Below, in pieces: positions 32,299 through 40,311 of a DNA stretch of 59,872 bases (position 1 is its first letter; every line of letters starts with the position of its first letter). The position numbers and the translations under genes were made by a program. The stretch is taken from the IMG/VR virus record IMGVR_UViG_3300024231_000697, positions 1 through 59,872 of that record; one strand, given 5' to 3'. The notes beneath the pieces were generated by a model. That model had not been told where the DNA came from and did not search any database. It was given only the letters and a program-made list of their open reading frames with translations. The stretch comes from a virus.

Positions 32299-32886
32299 AT
32301 GTTTTATATAGCAGCAACATTATTATTCACACTTGCATTAGTAAGTATATACGCATTAATTATATCTAGAAGGAAACCAGTAATTGTATTTTTACTAACT
32401 CCATTATTATTAACTGCTAGCATCTATGCTGGATGGGCAATTTATACATTAGTTGGATCTCCTATTGATGGCTTTCCAGACGGACACGTGGAAATATTAC
32501 ATGTAGAACCTGCAAGACCTCACATATACTTTTTAGTATTATCATTAGAAGAAGAAGATCCAGGTCACCCAAAATATCATCGTGTTGATTATACTGAAAA
32601 CAATAGAAGAACTATGATGGAATTGCAACAGCGTGGTGAACGTGGATTGTCAACACAAGGCCAGTTTAAACCAAAAGGTGGAGAAACAAATGGCGGTGAG
32701 AAAAACGAACAACAGTTTATCTTGGATGGTCAAGACGGTCCAATGAAAGTATCAGCCGCTAAAAAGGCAGATAATCAATATGTACCACTATCAATACGAG
32801 AAATGCAAAGAGCAGAACGTCGTCGTGAACTTGCTCGTGACACTAATCCTGAAGTATTGCGTAATACAGGTCCACATCCAGAATGA
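32299..32886 (+). CDS. Membrane protein associated with the ExbB/D-like pair
   Basis: 195 residues: two N-terminal membrane segments (YIAATLLFTLALVSIYALII and IVFLLTPLLLTASIYAGWAI), then a long polar domain with a Gly/Glu-rich linker and a basic C-terminal helix (REMQRAERRRELARD). It follows the ExbD-like gene in the same operon, so it may be a third subunit. No family recognised. Confidence 0.55.
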   Translation: MFYIAATLLFTLALVSIYALIISRRKPVIVFLLTPLLLTASIYAGWAIYTLVGSPIDGFPDGHVEILHVEPARPHIYFLVLSLEEEDPGHPKYHRVDYTENNRRTMMELQQRGERGLSTQGQFKPKGGETNGGEKNEQQFILDGQDGPMKVSAAKKADNQYVPLSIREMQRAERRRELARDTNPEVLRNTGPHPE

Positions 32887-32993
32887 TTAAATTTTTAGCT
32901 AAACTATTTAAAACTCCTAAAAATAATAGCAAAATACAAGTTTCATATATAGGCGTAGGGCGTGGCGGACAACCTTTAATATATAAAGTTTAA
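32883..32993 (+). CDS. 36-residue basic peptide
   Basis: ATGA overlap with the preceding gene. Sequence begins MIKFLAKLFKTPKNN and continues with a Gly-rich segment. It ends just before the next cassette, closing the operon. Weak evidence of coding. Confidence 0.35.
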   Translation: MIKFLAKLFKTPKNNSKIQVSYIGVGRGGQPLIYKV

Positions 32994-32998
32994 ATTAT

Positions 32999-33070
32999 TT
33001 TATAACCTATTGAAAGCGAACGATTTATTAGTTCGCTTTTTTGTTGACATCTTGGTCTAGAACTGCTAGA
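32999..33070 (+). repeat. Terminator/promoter cassette, copy identical to 12490-12561
   Basis: Exact 72-base repeat of the unit at 12490-12561, about 20.5 kb away. The perfect identity implies recent duplication, gene conversion or strong selection. Confidence 0.85.
33013..33042 (+). terminator. Rho-independent terminator in cassette
   Basis: AAAGCGAAC (33013-33021) pairs with GTTCGCTTT (33031-33039), 9-base loop, followed by U residues; identical to 12504-12533. Confidence 0.88.
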
Positions 33071-33072
33071 AC
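33044..33072 (+). promoter_or_regulatory. Cassette early promoter
   Basis: TTGACA at 33044-33049, 17-base spacer with TGC extended element, TAGAAC at 33067-33072. It drives the 33101 gene. Confidence 0.7.
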
Positions 33073-33100
33073 ATATGTATAGCAACAAAGAGAGTATCAA

Positions 33101-33613
33101 ATGTCAATAGCAACTTATAACACATTCGAAACAATTACTAAAACACTTGAAACTACATTTGCAGAGTTTGATGCTAAGTTTCGTGAAGCAGAAATTAAAT
33201 ACTTTTTTGAGCGTAAAGCTGCTGTTGCTGACTTTTGGGCTAACAAAGAACTTAAAGCAGAATTAGGTGATTACGAATGGTACGAAACACTTTGGGCTAC
33301 TGCTGGTGGCAAAGGCATGTACGAAGTTGTTGCTCCTGGTTACCACAATGATGCAGGTATTACTGAAAAAGCAAATAAATTTGTAGACGGTAAAATTGCC
33401 AAACGTAACGCAACTATTGCTAACAAACTAACAAAGTTGGATATCACAGAAGTTACTGCTAGTAATGTAGAACGTAGTTCAGATGGATTTCACGGTTACT
33501 TTACTGTTGAAACTGAAGTTGGTACAAAGCATATTGATATTGAAACTATTGTTGCTGGCGGATACAATATTCAGCGTATGCACTACAGAACATTAGTAAG
33601 GGTATTAAAATAA
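33101..33613 (+). CDS. Early protein of unknown function, 170 aa
   Basis: Own cassette promoter upstream and another cassette directly downstream, so it is a single-gene transcription unit. The N-terminal half is helical (ETTFAEFDAKFREAEIKYFF), the C-terminal half beta-like (GYFTVETEVGTKHIDIETIV). Conserved-looking among marine phages but with no known role. Confidence 0.6.
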   Translation: MSIATYNTFETITKTLETTFAEFDAKFREAEIKYFFERKAAVADFWANKELKAELGDYEWYETLWATAGGKGMYEVVAPGYHNDAGITEKANKFVDGKIAKRNATIANKLTKLDITEVTASNVERSSDGFHGYFTVETEVGTKHIDIETIVAGGYNIQRMHYRTLVRVLK

Positions 33614-33678
33614 ATCAAAATAATTTTTAACCCATTGATTTCATTGGCAACCTTTTTCATTTATTTGTCGCTTTTTTG

Positions 33679-33707
33679 TTGACAATTAGGTCTAGAACTG
33701 CTAGAAC
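33679..33707 (+). promoter_or_regulatory. Cassette early promoter, fourth copy
   Basis: TTGACA at 33679-33684, 17-base spacer, TAGAAC at 33702-33707 with GGTCTAGAACTGCTAGAAC intact. The upstream part begins with TTTTAACCCATTGA as in other copies, but its stem-loop is poorly formed. Confidence 0.7.
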
Positions 33708-33742
33708 ATATGTATAAGTTAATTAAACAGAAAGATTACAAC

Positions 33743-33985
33743 ATGTCAAATTATGCAACATTAACAGAATCAATTAACACTGCAACTTTTAACTCAGAAA
33801 ACTGGAATGCTGATGGTAGCATTAACTGGAGTTTTGTTGATGCAGATGCATTTGATGAGTGTAACAAATTGTTTGACGGAACAGCAGCTTTTTACGAAGC
33901 ATTTGATGAAATCGTAACAGCTATACGCAATGAAATGCGTGAAGAAGCTGATTCAGAAGCACGTTTTGAAAGGGCAATATCTTAA
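33743..33985 (+). CDS. Small acidic early protein
   Basis: 80 residues from the ATG at 33743; an in-frame ATG at 33710 lies at the promoter start site and is unlikely. The protein is acidic, with Trp/Asn-rich start and a helical end (EIVTAIRNEMREEADSEARF). Overlaps the next gene by TAATG. Unknown function. Confidence 0.55.
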   Translation: MSNYATLTESINTATFNSENWNADGSINWSFVDADAFDECNKLFDGTAAFYEAFDEIVTAIRNEMREEADSEARFERAIS

Positions 33986-34203
33986 TGGAACGTATAATTA
34001 AAATTGGAGACAAAGTTAACTCCAAATTTGGTATAGCAAAAGTTACTCATATTGAATTATGTGAGAAGCGTGGTGAAAAATATGGTTCACCAGCTATATC
34101 AATAAATATTATAGACAAAGACCGTTGTGTTTTTGACTTAGACAACAAGCATTGGTGTTATGGCTATCAGATAACAGCTTTGCAATTAGTAGATGAAACT
34201 TAA
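33985..34203 (+). CDS. Small beta-rich early protein
   Basis: 72 residues that look like a small barrel (IIKIGDKVNSKFGIAKVTHI at the start), reminiscent of KOW/SH3-like folds but without a firm match. TAATG overlap with the gene before. Confidence 0.5.
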   Translation: MERIIKIGDKVNSKFGIAKVTHIELCEKRGEKYGSPAISINIIDKDRCVFDLDNKHWCYGYQITALQLVDET

Positions 34204-34214
34204 AGGTATATAAT

Positions 34215-34493
34215 ATGAAACGCAATATCAGAACAGCATTTAATCAACTTAACAAAATTGGTGCACCAACTATTGAAGGTGGTTACAACGGCGAAGATTC
34301 ATTTCGTATTAGTGCAGAAGATAACTGCCAAGACATAAATGAAACAGTATGGGCAGACTATTACCAAATGACAGACGGTGACGGCACTGGCTTTGTGATG
34401 GGTGTTAATAACCGCATTAATGATATCTTGGATGCTAATGGACTATATGCAGAATGGATTAATCCAGGTTGTCTAGCAGTGTGTGAGGTGTAA
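34215..34493 (+). CDS. Small early protein of unknown function
   Basis: 92 residues, acidic, with IRTAFNQLNKIGAPTIEGGY at the N-terminus and GFVMGVNNRINDILDANGLY near the end. No recognised family. In the same early operon as its neighbours. Confidence 0.5.
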   Translation: MKRNIRTAFNQLNKIGAPTIEGGYNGEDSFRISAEDNCQDINETVWADYYQMTDGDGTGFVMGVNNRINDILDANGLYAEWINPGCLAVCEV

Positions 34494-34494
34494 T

Positions 34495-34656
34495 ATGTCA
34501 ATATATACGTGGCGCATATTTTTAGATGATAATTTTCTTGGCTATACATATGCGCCAACGTCTAAAGAAGCTTGCGAACAAGCTTTAAAAAATGGGGGCA
34601 TTGCTAGTAAAATGAATGCCCAACTAAATGATCTATCTTATGAAAGGATAAATTAA
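34495..34656 (+). CDS. 53-residue peptide of unknown function
   Basis: Starts one base after the preceding stop and overlaps the next start (TAATG). Contains a beta-like start (SIYTWRIFLDDNFLGYTY) and an alpha end. Overlap coupling supports translation. Confidence 0.45.
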   Translation: MSIYTWRIFLDDNFLGYTYAPTSKEACEQALKNGGIASKMNAQLNDLSYERIN

Positions 34657-34829
34657 TGTCAGAAATTGGAATGATAGCCGTGGCAATTGCCAAAAAGCGA
34701 GAGGACGAAGAAGCAGGTCTTGATTTTTCTGGACCGATTCCTAAAAATGCTCCTATAATGGTACTAGTGAGACGCACTAGAATACTATTTAAAAAAATAA
34801 AACGTCGACTTCGACGTCTAAGGAGCTAA
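34656..34829 (+). CDS. 57-residue peptide with Arg/Lys-rich tail
   Basis: TAATG overlaps at both ends. The C-terminus (FKKIKRRLRRLRS) is strongly basic, suggesting nucleic-acid or membrane contact. A palindromic base run (AACGTCGACTTCGACGT region near 34800) lies in the coding end. Confidence 0.45.
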   Translation: MSEIGMIAVAIAKKREDEEAGLDFSGPIPKNAPIMVLVRRTRILFKKIKRRLRRLRS

Positions 34830-35263
34830 TGTTGCTGCTAAAATTAAACAAACATATAGTTAACGATATTATTAAAGATGATCCCGTTCGTCCACACATT
34901 GAAGGTGAATGGAGAACTGATCATGGTAGAGAAGTATATGGACTATATGAAGATGAAAGCTATGAAAAACTACTCGCTGTTATCTGTGTTGCATATACGG
35001 CTAATGTTCCCAAGACTGAAAAGGGAATGAACTATATTGGAAAAAATGTAGCAGTGTTCTATACTGTTTGGAGCTATGAGCGTGGTGCAGGTAGAAGTAT
35101 TGTGAACGCTGTCAGCGAACATATAAAAAAGAACCATAAAAAAGTACAAAGGCAAGTAACACTAAGTCCATTAACTGATATGGCAGAACGATTTCACACA
35201 AGAAATGGTGCAGAGTTAATTGGAAGATATAACGATTGCCAAAACTTTGAGTATAAATCATGA
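34829..35263 (+). CDS. GNAT-like acetyltransferase
   Basis: 144 residues. The central strand and acetyl-CoA loop look like GNAT: NVAVFYTVWSYERGAGRSIV (x-x-R-G-x-G-R-like), then KKVQRQVTLSPLTDMAERFH and RNGAELIG, typical of the C-terminal GNAT half. Phage GNATs can modify host or phage proteins. SD AGGAG at 34821. Assignment by pattern only. Confidence 0.55.
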   Translation: MLLLKLNKHIVNDIIKDDPVRPHIEGEWRTDHGREVYGLYEDESYEKLLAVICVAYTANVPKTEKGMNYIGKNVAVFYTVWSYERGAGRSIVNAVSEHIKKNHKKVQRQVTLSPLTDMAERFHTRNGAELIGRYNDCQNFEYKS

Positions 35264-35547
35264 AATACAATTTACCAATTGAATATAGTAAAGCAACTCC
35301 TAAACAGCGTAGAGAAGTTAGGGAACAATACATTTTTGAGCAAGCAGGATTATGTATGTGGTGCTTTTCTCCTTTGGAAGGTGATCCACACCCACAAATG
35401 CAAAAGATGGATATTAATCTAAAATTATTTCCTCCAGGTTTTTTAAAAAACCCGGTACACTTACAACATAATCATGACAGTGATTTGACAGAAGGTGCAG
35501 TTCATGCTAAGTGTAATGGAGTAATGTGGCAATATCATGGAAGGTAG
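35260..35547 (+). CDS. HNH / endonuclease-VII-like nuclease
   Basis: 95 residues. Zinc and catalytic pattern: GLCMWCFSPLEG (C-x2-C), then VHLQHNHDSDLTEGAVHAKC with the His-Asn-His box and a later Cys. INLKLFPPGFLKNPVHLQHN is a conserved phage version. Related to the HNH/recombination endonuclease VII group, acting on branched or specific DNA. ATGA overlap with the GNAT-like gene. Too short to be a typical homing endonuclease. Confidence 0.72.
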   Translation: MKYNLPIEYSKATPKQRREVREQYIFEQAGLCMWCFSPLEGDPHPQMQKMDINLKLFPPGFLKNPVHLQHNHDSDLTEGAVHAKCNGVMWQYHGR

Positions 35548-35549
35548 AT

Positions 35550-36011
35550 ATGAAAGTTAAAATTAGCGGGTATCCAATTTACCAATATTGGTTAGATAAA
35601 TTATCTGGGTGGAACCCCAAGCAAAAAATAAAGGTTCGTATTGATCCACATGATACGTGGAGCATGGATTATACACTCGCACATATCATTGCACCTATGC
35701 TAGTACAACTAAAAGAAACTAAGCATGGTGCTCCCATGGTTGATATGAAAGATGTTCCAAAAGAACTACGTGCTACTAAGGCACAACAGAACAATTATAT
35801 AGAAGGTGGCGATGTAGATTCCAAACACTTTGATCGTTGGGATTATATATTAGATGAAATGATCTGGGCGTTTGGACAAAAGTGTCGTGAAGATTGGATG
35901 GAAGATTACGATTACAACAAATGGGATAGCGAAGGCGTTAAGGCACATCAAGAACGAATGTCGAACGGATTCAAACTGTTTGGTAAATACTACGAAAACT
36001 TATGGGATTAA
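35550..36011 (+). CDS. Conserved phage protein of unknown function
   Basis: 153 residues from the ATG at 35550 behind GGAAGG. KIKVRIDPHDTWSMDYTLAHIIAP... is a pattern I recall from numerous phage proteins without a known function. Aromatic, acidic C-terminal half (EDWMEDYDYNKWDSE). Three bases separate it from the HNH gene and four from the next. Confidence 0.6.
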   Translation: MKVKISGYPIYQYWLDKLSGWNPKQKIKVRIDPHDTWSMDYTLAHIIAPMLVQLKETKHGAPMVDMKDVPKELRATKAQQNNYIEGGDVDSKHFDRWDYILDEMIWAFGQKCREDWMEDYDYNKWDSEGVKAHQERMSNGFKLFGKYYENLWD

Positions 36012-36014
36012 AAT

Positions 36015-36368
36015 ATGGTTGAACATGAAGTAAAGGAAAGCAATGCTAAAAAAGTAGCACAAGAATATGCACAAGAACGTAAACGTTTAAAAGCAGAACT
36101 TGCTGAGTTACAAACAGAGATTGAAGATCTAACTCCAACAACACCAACTGGTACAACTGATTGGTATGTTAAATGGTTGAGTATGATCCTATGTGTTAGT
36201 GGCGTATTTCTTCTTAGTGCAGACCTGATTTTTTATGGACAGGTTGCTTATATTATTAGCTCAATGGGTTGGGTATATGTTGGTGTAACCTGGGGAGATA
36301 GAGCTATTATGATTGGTAGTAGTATTAGTGGTACCGCGGTAATGATGAACCTGGTGCAAAGTTTATAG
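36015..36368 (+). CDS. Membrane protein with N-terminal coiled coil
   Basis: 117 residues. A charged helical N-terminus (AQEYAQERKRLKAELAELQT) precedes two or three membrane segments (WLSMILCVSGVFLLSADLIF; YIISSMGWVYVGVTW; MIGSSISGTAVMMNLV). Function unknown. Confidence 0.55.
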   Translation: MVEHEVKESNAKKVAQEYAQERKRLKAELAELQTEIEDLTPTTPTGTTDWYVKWLSMILCVSGVFLLSADLIFYGQVAYIISSMGWVYVGVTWGDRAIMIGSSISGTAVMMNLVQSL

Positions 36369-36377
36369 GATGATTAA

Positions 36378-36575
36378 ATGATGAAAAGAATAAGTGATAA
36401 AAAATGGATTATTGAAGTCCAAGAAAATGGTAAAACAAAAGAGTTGTTTATTGAATTTCCAGATGATGTACTAAGCCAAATGGGTTGGGCAGAAGGTGAT
36501 GATCTTGAATGGATGGAAAATAATGACAAGTCTTGGTCAATAAAAAAGATAGTAAAAAAGAGTAAAAATAAATGA
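36378..36575 (+). CDS. AbrB/MazE-like small DNA-binding-fold protein
   Basis: 65 residues. The pattern FIEFPDDVLSQMGWAEGDDL, then a W-rich strand, is the swapped-hairpin AbrB arrangement (P-x-x-h-h-x-x-h-G-h-x-x-G-D-x-h). Such phage proteins may regulate transcription, or be an unpaired antitoxin. Two adjacent ATGs (36378, 36381) leave the exact start open. Confidence 0.6.
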   Translation: MMKRISDKKWIIEVQENGKTKELFIEFPDDVLSQMGWAEGDDLEWMENNDKSWSIKKIVKKSKNK

Positions 36576-36841
36576 AAAAATTTATGATAGAAAGCTACAA
36601 TAGTGATCCGGTTGCATTCTGGTTTGAACTGATAGGTAGCATAGCTGCAATTATAGCGAGTGCAATGCTTGCTGTTTGGGCAACTGATCCTCCAATGGCA
36701 CTAATTTATCCCTTCTATTTGGCAAGCAGTGTACTACACATAGTGGCTTCAGCTAGGCGTAAAGCTGCATGGATTACAATACTAAGTGTGTACTTTACAT
36801 TTATAAATATATACGGAATAATTAATGTAATAATAGGATAA
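36572..36841 (+). CDS. Small three-helix membrane protein
   Basis: 89 residues, with membrane segments at ELIGSIAAIIASAMLAVWAT, LIYPFYLASSVLHIVASA and AAWITILSVYFTFINIYGII. The layout resembles the CBU_0592-type protein at 6858, but the key motif is not as clear. ATGA overlap with the AbrB-like gene. Confidence 0.55.
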   Translation: MKKFMIESYNSDPVAFWFELIGSIAAIIASAMLAVWATDPPMALIYPFYLASSVLHIVASARRKAAWITILSVYFTFINIYGIINVIIG

Positions 36842-36845
36842 TTTA

Positions 36846-37430
36846 ATGAGTGATATTTGGCTACTTAGTGATACCCATTTCAATTTCCCAGAGATGCTGG
36901 GTTTTACTGATTGGGAAGGCGAAATGACACGCCCAGGATTTGACAATGTGCAACAAATTGATGAATTTATGATCGATAATTGGAACAGTGTTGTTAAGCC
37001 AAATGATCATGTTATGCACTTGGGAGATTTTGTTCAACAAGATAGACAAAATTGGATGGACAATAATTTTCATAAGTTAAATGGTACTTGTGAGTTAATT
37101 GTCGGCAATCACGACGTTATACCAATGATGGCCAAAGGAAACTGGTTTACTAATATTAGTATGTGGCGCCAATTACAAACAGAAGAGATACTTTTAACAC
37201 ATGTTCCACTGGATGCAGGTGCTTTAATTAGACCAAGGTATGCAAATGGTGATCGTGCTGTTGACAAATATGATCAAACAAAATGGATGACTGTAACCAA
37301 TGTACACGGACACTTACATACTAATCCAAGTCCTGAAGGACCATATATATGCGTATGTGTTGAGCAAATTAACTATACACCTATAAATATAGAGGTGGTT
37401 ATGCAACAAATAGCAAAGGATAAGCTATGA
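36846..37430 (+). CDS. Calcineurin-like metallophosphoesterase
   Basis: 194 residues with the full metal-ligand set in order: LLSDTHFN, HLGDFVQ, VGNHD, LLTHVPL and VHGHLHTNP. The family hydrolyses phosphoesters; T4-like phages often carry one of unknown substrate. ATGA overlap to the HAD gene. Confidence 0.88.
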   Translation: MSDIWLLSDTHFNFPEMLGFTDWEGEMTRPGFDNVQQIDEFMIDNWNSVVKPNDHVMHLGDFVQQDRQNWMDNNFHKLNGTCELIVGNHDVIPMMAKGNWFTNISMWRQLQTEEILLTHVPLDAGALIRPRYANGDRAVDKYDQTKWMTVTNVHGHLHTNPSPEGPYICVCVEQINYTPINIEVVMQQIAKDKL

Positions 37431-38137
37431 TAAAAACAAAATATTGTTTTGATGTAGATGGAACACTCACTCCTAGTAGACAAAAAATGGATAAACGCTT
37501 TGCCGTATGGTTTAGTAAGTTTTGTGAAAGAAATGACGTTTATTTGGTTACAGGAAGTGATAGGCCTAGAACTATTGAACAAGTTGGCGAATGTATATAC
37601 AATACATGTACTAGAGTATATCAATGTAGTGGTGGCCAAACATATAAAGGAGATTTATGCGTAGAATCTTCTGATTGGACATTGCCAATATCTGCTAGAA
37701 ACTGGTTGGAAAATCAATTAGAGGAAAGTGCATTTGATATGCGTACTGGCAATCATATTGAGCAACGACCTTGTATGGTAAACTTTAGCATAGTAGGCAG
37801 AGGTGCTAGTATAGAACAACGTGAGGCATACGTAAAGCATGATACTGAAACTGGAGAGCGTGGCGTTATTAGAGATTTATTTAATGAGCAATTTCCACAA
37901 CTACAAGCCACAGCAGGTGGCGAAACTGGACTAGATATAGGACCAGTTGGCAGTGATAAAAGTCAAATACTTAAAGACTTTTCACTTAACGATAAAATTA
38001 TATTCTATGGCGATGCTATACAACATGGTGGTAACGATTTTCCGCTAGCAAGTGCCTTAGAAGACTATCCCAATAGTCACTCAGTCCACGTAAAAGGATG
38101 GGAAGATACATGGGATATTCTAAAGGAAATAAAGTAA
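37427..38137 (+). CDS. Phosphomannomutase-like HAD phosphatase (eukaryotic PMM type)
   Basis: 236 residues. HAD motif I FDVDGTLTPSRQ, motif II-like LVTGSD, and the PMM cap and return segments NFSIVGRGASIEQREAY, GGETGLDIGPVGSDKSQIL and FYGDAIQHGGNDFP closely follow eukaryotic phosphomannomutase (PMM1/2) rather than the bacterial phosphohexomutase fold. It could interconvert or dephosphorylate sugar phosphates, supplying GDP-mannose-type sugars. A nucleotide-sugar link to the 16655 dehydrogenase is possible. Confidence 0.75.
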   Translation: MIKTKYCFDVDGTLTPSRQKMDKRFAVWFSKFCERNDVYLVTGSDRPRTIEQVGECIYNTCTRVYQCSGGQTYKGDLCVESSDWTLPISARNWLENQLEESAFDMRTGNHIEQRPCMVNFSIVGRGASIEQREAYVKHDTETGERGVIRDLFNEQFPQLQATAGGETGLDIGPVGSDKSQILKDFSLNDKIIFYGDAIQHGGNDFPLASALEDYPNSHSVHVKGWEDTWDILKEIK

Positions 38138-38138
38138 A

Positions 38139-38639
38139 ATGATTAAAGCAATTATGGCATGCGATGCACAAGGTGGTATTGCGAAGAATGGAACATTGCC
38201 ATGGGATAAAAATCCAAAAGATTTAGCATGGTTTAAAAAACAAACTGCAGGTTCAGTAGTTATTATGGGAAGCAAGACATGGGATGACCCGGTTATGCCT
38301 AGTCCACTTCCTGGAAGAATTAATGTAGTGGTTACTAGTGATCCAGAAGAACACCCTGGCGCAGACCATTATATAAGTGAAAATTTGCTTGAAGGAATTG
38401 AAGACATAGCAAACAAATATAATAAAAAAGATATATGGATAATTGGCGGAGCAAATCTATTCACACAAGCTACGCCAGTAATTAGTGAAGTATATTTGAC
38501 TATTATGGATGATCAATATGACTGTGATACTTGGATTAACTTAAAAGAAATAAAAAGCATCTTTAGTAATGAGATGGCATCACAGCACGATGAAGGTATG
38601 ACAGTAATGATACTAGAAAGATTTAACGCAGATAAATGA
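38139..38639 (+). CDS. frd: Dihydrofolate reductase
   Basis: 166 residues, typical DHFR size. KAIMACDAQGGIAKNGTLPW at the N-terminus, the NADPH-binding GSKTWDDPVMPSPLPGRINVV, and IWIIGGANLF near the C-terminus. It regenerates tetrahydrofolate for thymidylate synthase, whose gene overlaps its stop (ATGA), the same pairing as T4 frd/td. Confidence 0.95.
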   Translation: MIKAIMACDAQGGIAKNGTLPWDKNPKDLAWFKKQTAGSVVIMGSKTWDDPVMPSPLPGRINVVVTSDPEEHPGADHYISENLLEGIEDIANKYNKKDIWIIGGANLFTQATPVISEVYLTIMDDQYDCDTWINLKEIKSIFSNEMASQHDEGMTVMILERFNADK

Positions 38640-39526
38640 AACAATATTTACAAGCACTACAACATATTTTAGACAATGGTGAAGACGTAAGCGATCGAAC
38701 AGGAACCGGTACACGTAGTGTATTTGGCTACCAAATGCGTTTTAACCTATCTCAGGGGTTTCCAGCAGTAACTACAAAAAAACTGTTATGGAAAAGTGTA
38801 GTAGGAGAACTACTATGGTTCTTGGAAGGTAGCACAGACGAACGCAGACTTGCTGAGATTACATTTGGACGCTCACGTGAAGAACTAATTGGCAAGCAAA
38901 CAATCTGGACCGCCAATGCTGATAAGCAAGGCAAAGACTTGGGATATGTAAATGATAACACTACCAAAGCACTAGGGCCAGTTTACGGTCATCAGTGGCG
39001 TAACTTTAATGGTGAACTGTATAATAGCGCACCATATTTACAAGGCACTGATCAAATTAGTTGGTTAATAGAAGAAATTAAAAATAAACCAGATAGTCGA
39101 AGGTTAATACTTTCTGCATGGAACCCAAATCAAATAAATGAAATGGCATTACCTCCCTGTCATACAATAGCACAATTTAGAGTAATGAACGGTAAACTAA
39201 GTTGTCAGTTGTATCAGAGAAGTGCTGATATGTTTCTGGGTGTACCATTTAATATTGCTAGCTATAGTTTGTTTACTCATATGTTAGCTCAAATATGTGA
39301 TTTACAAGTAGGCGAATTTGTACACACAATTGGAGATGCACACATCTATAATAACCATATGGATCAAGTAAAGCAACAATTAGAACGTACTCCTAAAGAC
39401 AAAAAGCCATTTTTAGAAATGCCAAACTTTAGATCTCTGGAGGAGTTAATAAATACACATGTTACTGATTACACCTTGATTGGATATAATCCAATGGACA
39501 GTATCAAAGCACCAATGGCAGTTTAG
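38636..39526 (+). CDS. td: Thymidylate synthase (ThyA type)
   Basis: 296 residues, compared with 286 in T4 Td. Catalytic Cys175 is in PPCHTIAQF. Other family blocks: SDRTGTGTRSVFGYQMRF, the W/E-rich LLWFLEGSTDERRL, QLYQRSADMFLGVPFNIASY and HTIGDAHIYNNH. It makes dTMP from dUMP with methylene-tetrahydrofolate. No intron is present, unlike T4 td. Together with DHFR it supports a high rate of AT-rich DNA synthesis. Confidence 0.97.
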   Translation: MKQYLQALQHILDNGEDVSDRTGTGTRSVFGYQMRFNLSQGFPAVTTKKLLWKSVVGELLWFLEGSTDERRLAEITFGRSREELIGKQTIWTANADKQGKDLGYVNDNTTKALGPVYGHQWRNFNGELYNSAPYLQGTDQISWLIEEIKNKPDSRRLILSAWNPNQINEMALPPCHTIAQFRVMNGKLSCQLYQRSADMFLGVPFNIASYSLFTHMLAQICDLQVGEFVHTIGDAHIYNNHMDQVKQQLERTPKDKKPFLEMPNFRSLEELINTHVTDYTLIGYNPMDSIKAPMAV

Positions 39527-39535
39527 GAACTTAAC

Positions 39536-40273
39536 ATGATCAGAATTAACCGCAAAATATTACCAGATTTAGCAAAATTTATTGAAATGCGTTATGGGGT
39601 AAGTTTATTAGACGAAGCGGTTAATCCAGAATTAATGCCTGCATTACTACGCTTACAATATCAGATTGATGAAACAATTTTAGATAATTACTTTGGTTAT
39701 GATAGCAGTAGTGGTGGAACAGAAGGTTATTGGAAGCAACAACTATCTTATGATACTCGAAGAACTGGAGCAGAGTTAGTTAACAGGCTAAAAGAAATGG
39801 GCGACAAAACTGAAATTCTAGATGTTGGCTGTGGTGATAACAAAATGAAAGAGCTAATTGGAGATAATGTATTTGGTATCGATCCATTTAATAATAACGC
39901 AGATGCTAAAATTGGTGTTATGGATATAAAGAGAAATACTGGTAAATGGGACGTAGTATTGTGCCTAGGAAGTATTAATTTTGGAGACGAAGCTACAATT
40001 AGATCACAAGTTATACATGTTGTTAACCAAATTAAGCCAGGCGGTAGAATATTTTGGAGATGCAATCCTGGCATCACGCACGGTCATGATAGAGCAAAAT
40101 GGATTGACTTTTTTCCTTGGACACATGAATTTATGGACAGTCTTGCAGCAGAATACAAATGTGATGTGATAGAAAATGGCTGGGATCACCCTGCAGATTT
40201 TGAAGATATTCGTTGGGGTAACAGACTGTATAGTGAATGGCAAAAGCCAGAAGTAACTTCTTTAGCAACATAA
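39536..40273 (+). CDS. Class I SAM-dependent methyltransferase
   Basis: 245 residues. Motif I is ILDVGCGDNKMKELIG (about 96-111), motif II VFGIDPF, motif III-IV KWDVVLCLGSINFGD, then VNQIKPGGRIFWRCNP. An N-terminal helical part of about 90 residues is unassigned. The substrate cannot be told; a DNA, nucleotide or small-molecule role is possible given the DHFR/TS neighbours. Confidence 0.82.
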   Translation: MIRINRKILPDLAKFIEMRYGVSLLDEAVNPELMPALLRLQYQIDETILDNYFGYDSSSGGTEGYWKQQLSYDTRRTGAELVNRLKEMGDKTEILDVGCGDNKMKELIGDNVFGIDPFNNNADAKIGVMDIKRNTGKWDVVLCLGSINFGDEATIRSQVIHVVNQIKPGGRIFWRCNPGITHGHDRAKWIDFFPWTHEFMDSLAAEYKCDVIENGWDHPADFEDIRWGNRLYSEWQKPEVTSLAT

Positions 40274-40279
40274 ATTTTA

Positions 40280-40287
40280 ACTAAATA
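40280..40287 (+). promoter_or_regulatory. Weak T4-like late promoter (ACTAAATA)
   Basis: Six of eight bases match, with the TAAATA core intact, 24 bases before the protease ATG at 40312. Confidence 0.35.
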
Positions 40288-40311
40288 CTACATAATGGGA
40301 GATTATCTAAT

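Noticed and set aside
33620-33675. Stem-loop terminator in the fourth cassette
   Set aside because: The lead sequence is conserved but I could not draw a stable stem before the T-run; only the promoter is listed.
35260-35547. HNH gene as a homing endonuclease or intron-borne element
   Set aside because: It is short, co-directional and overlapped with its neighbours by ATGA, without intron or intein boundaries, so it reads as an ordinary phage gene.
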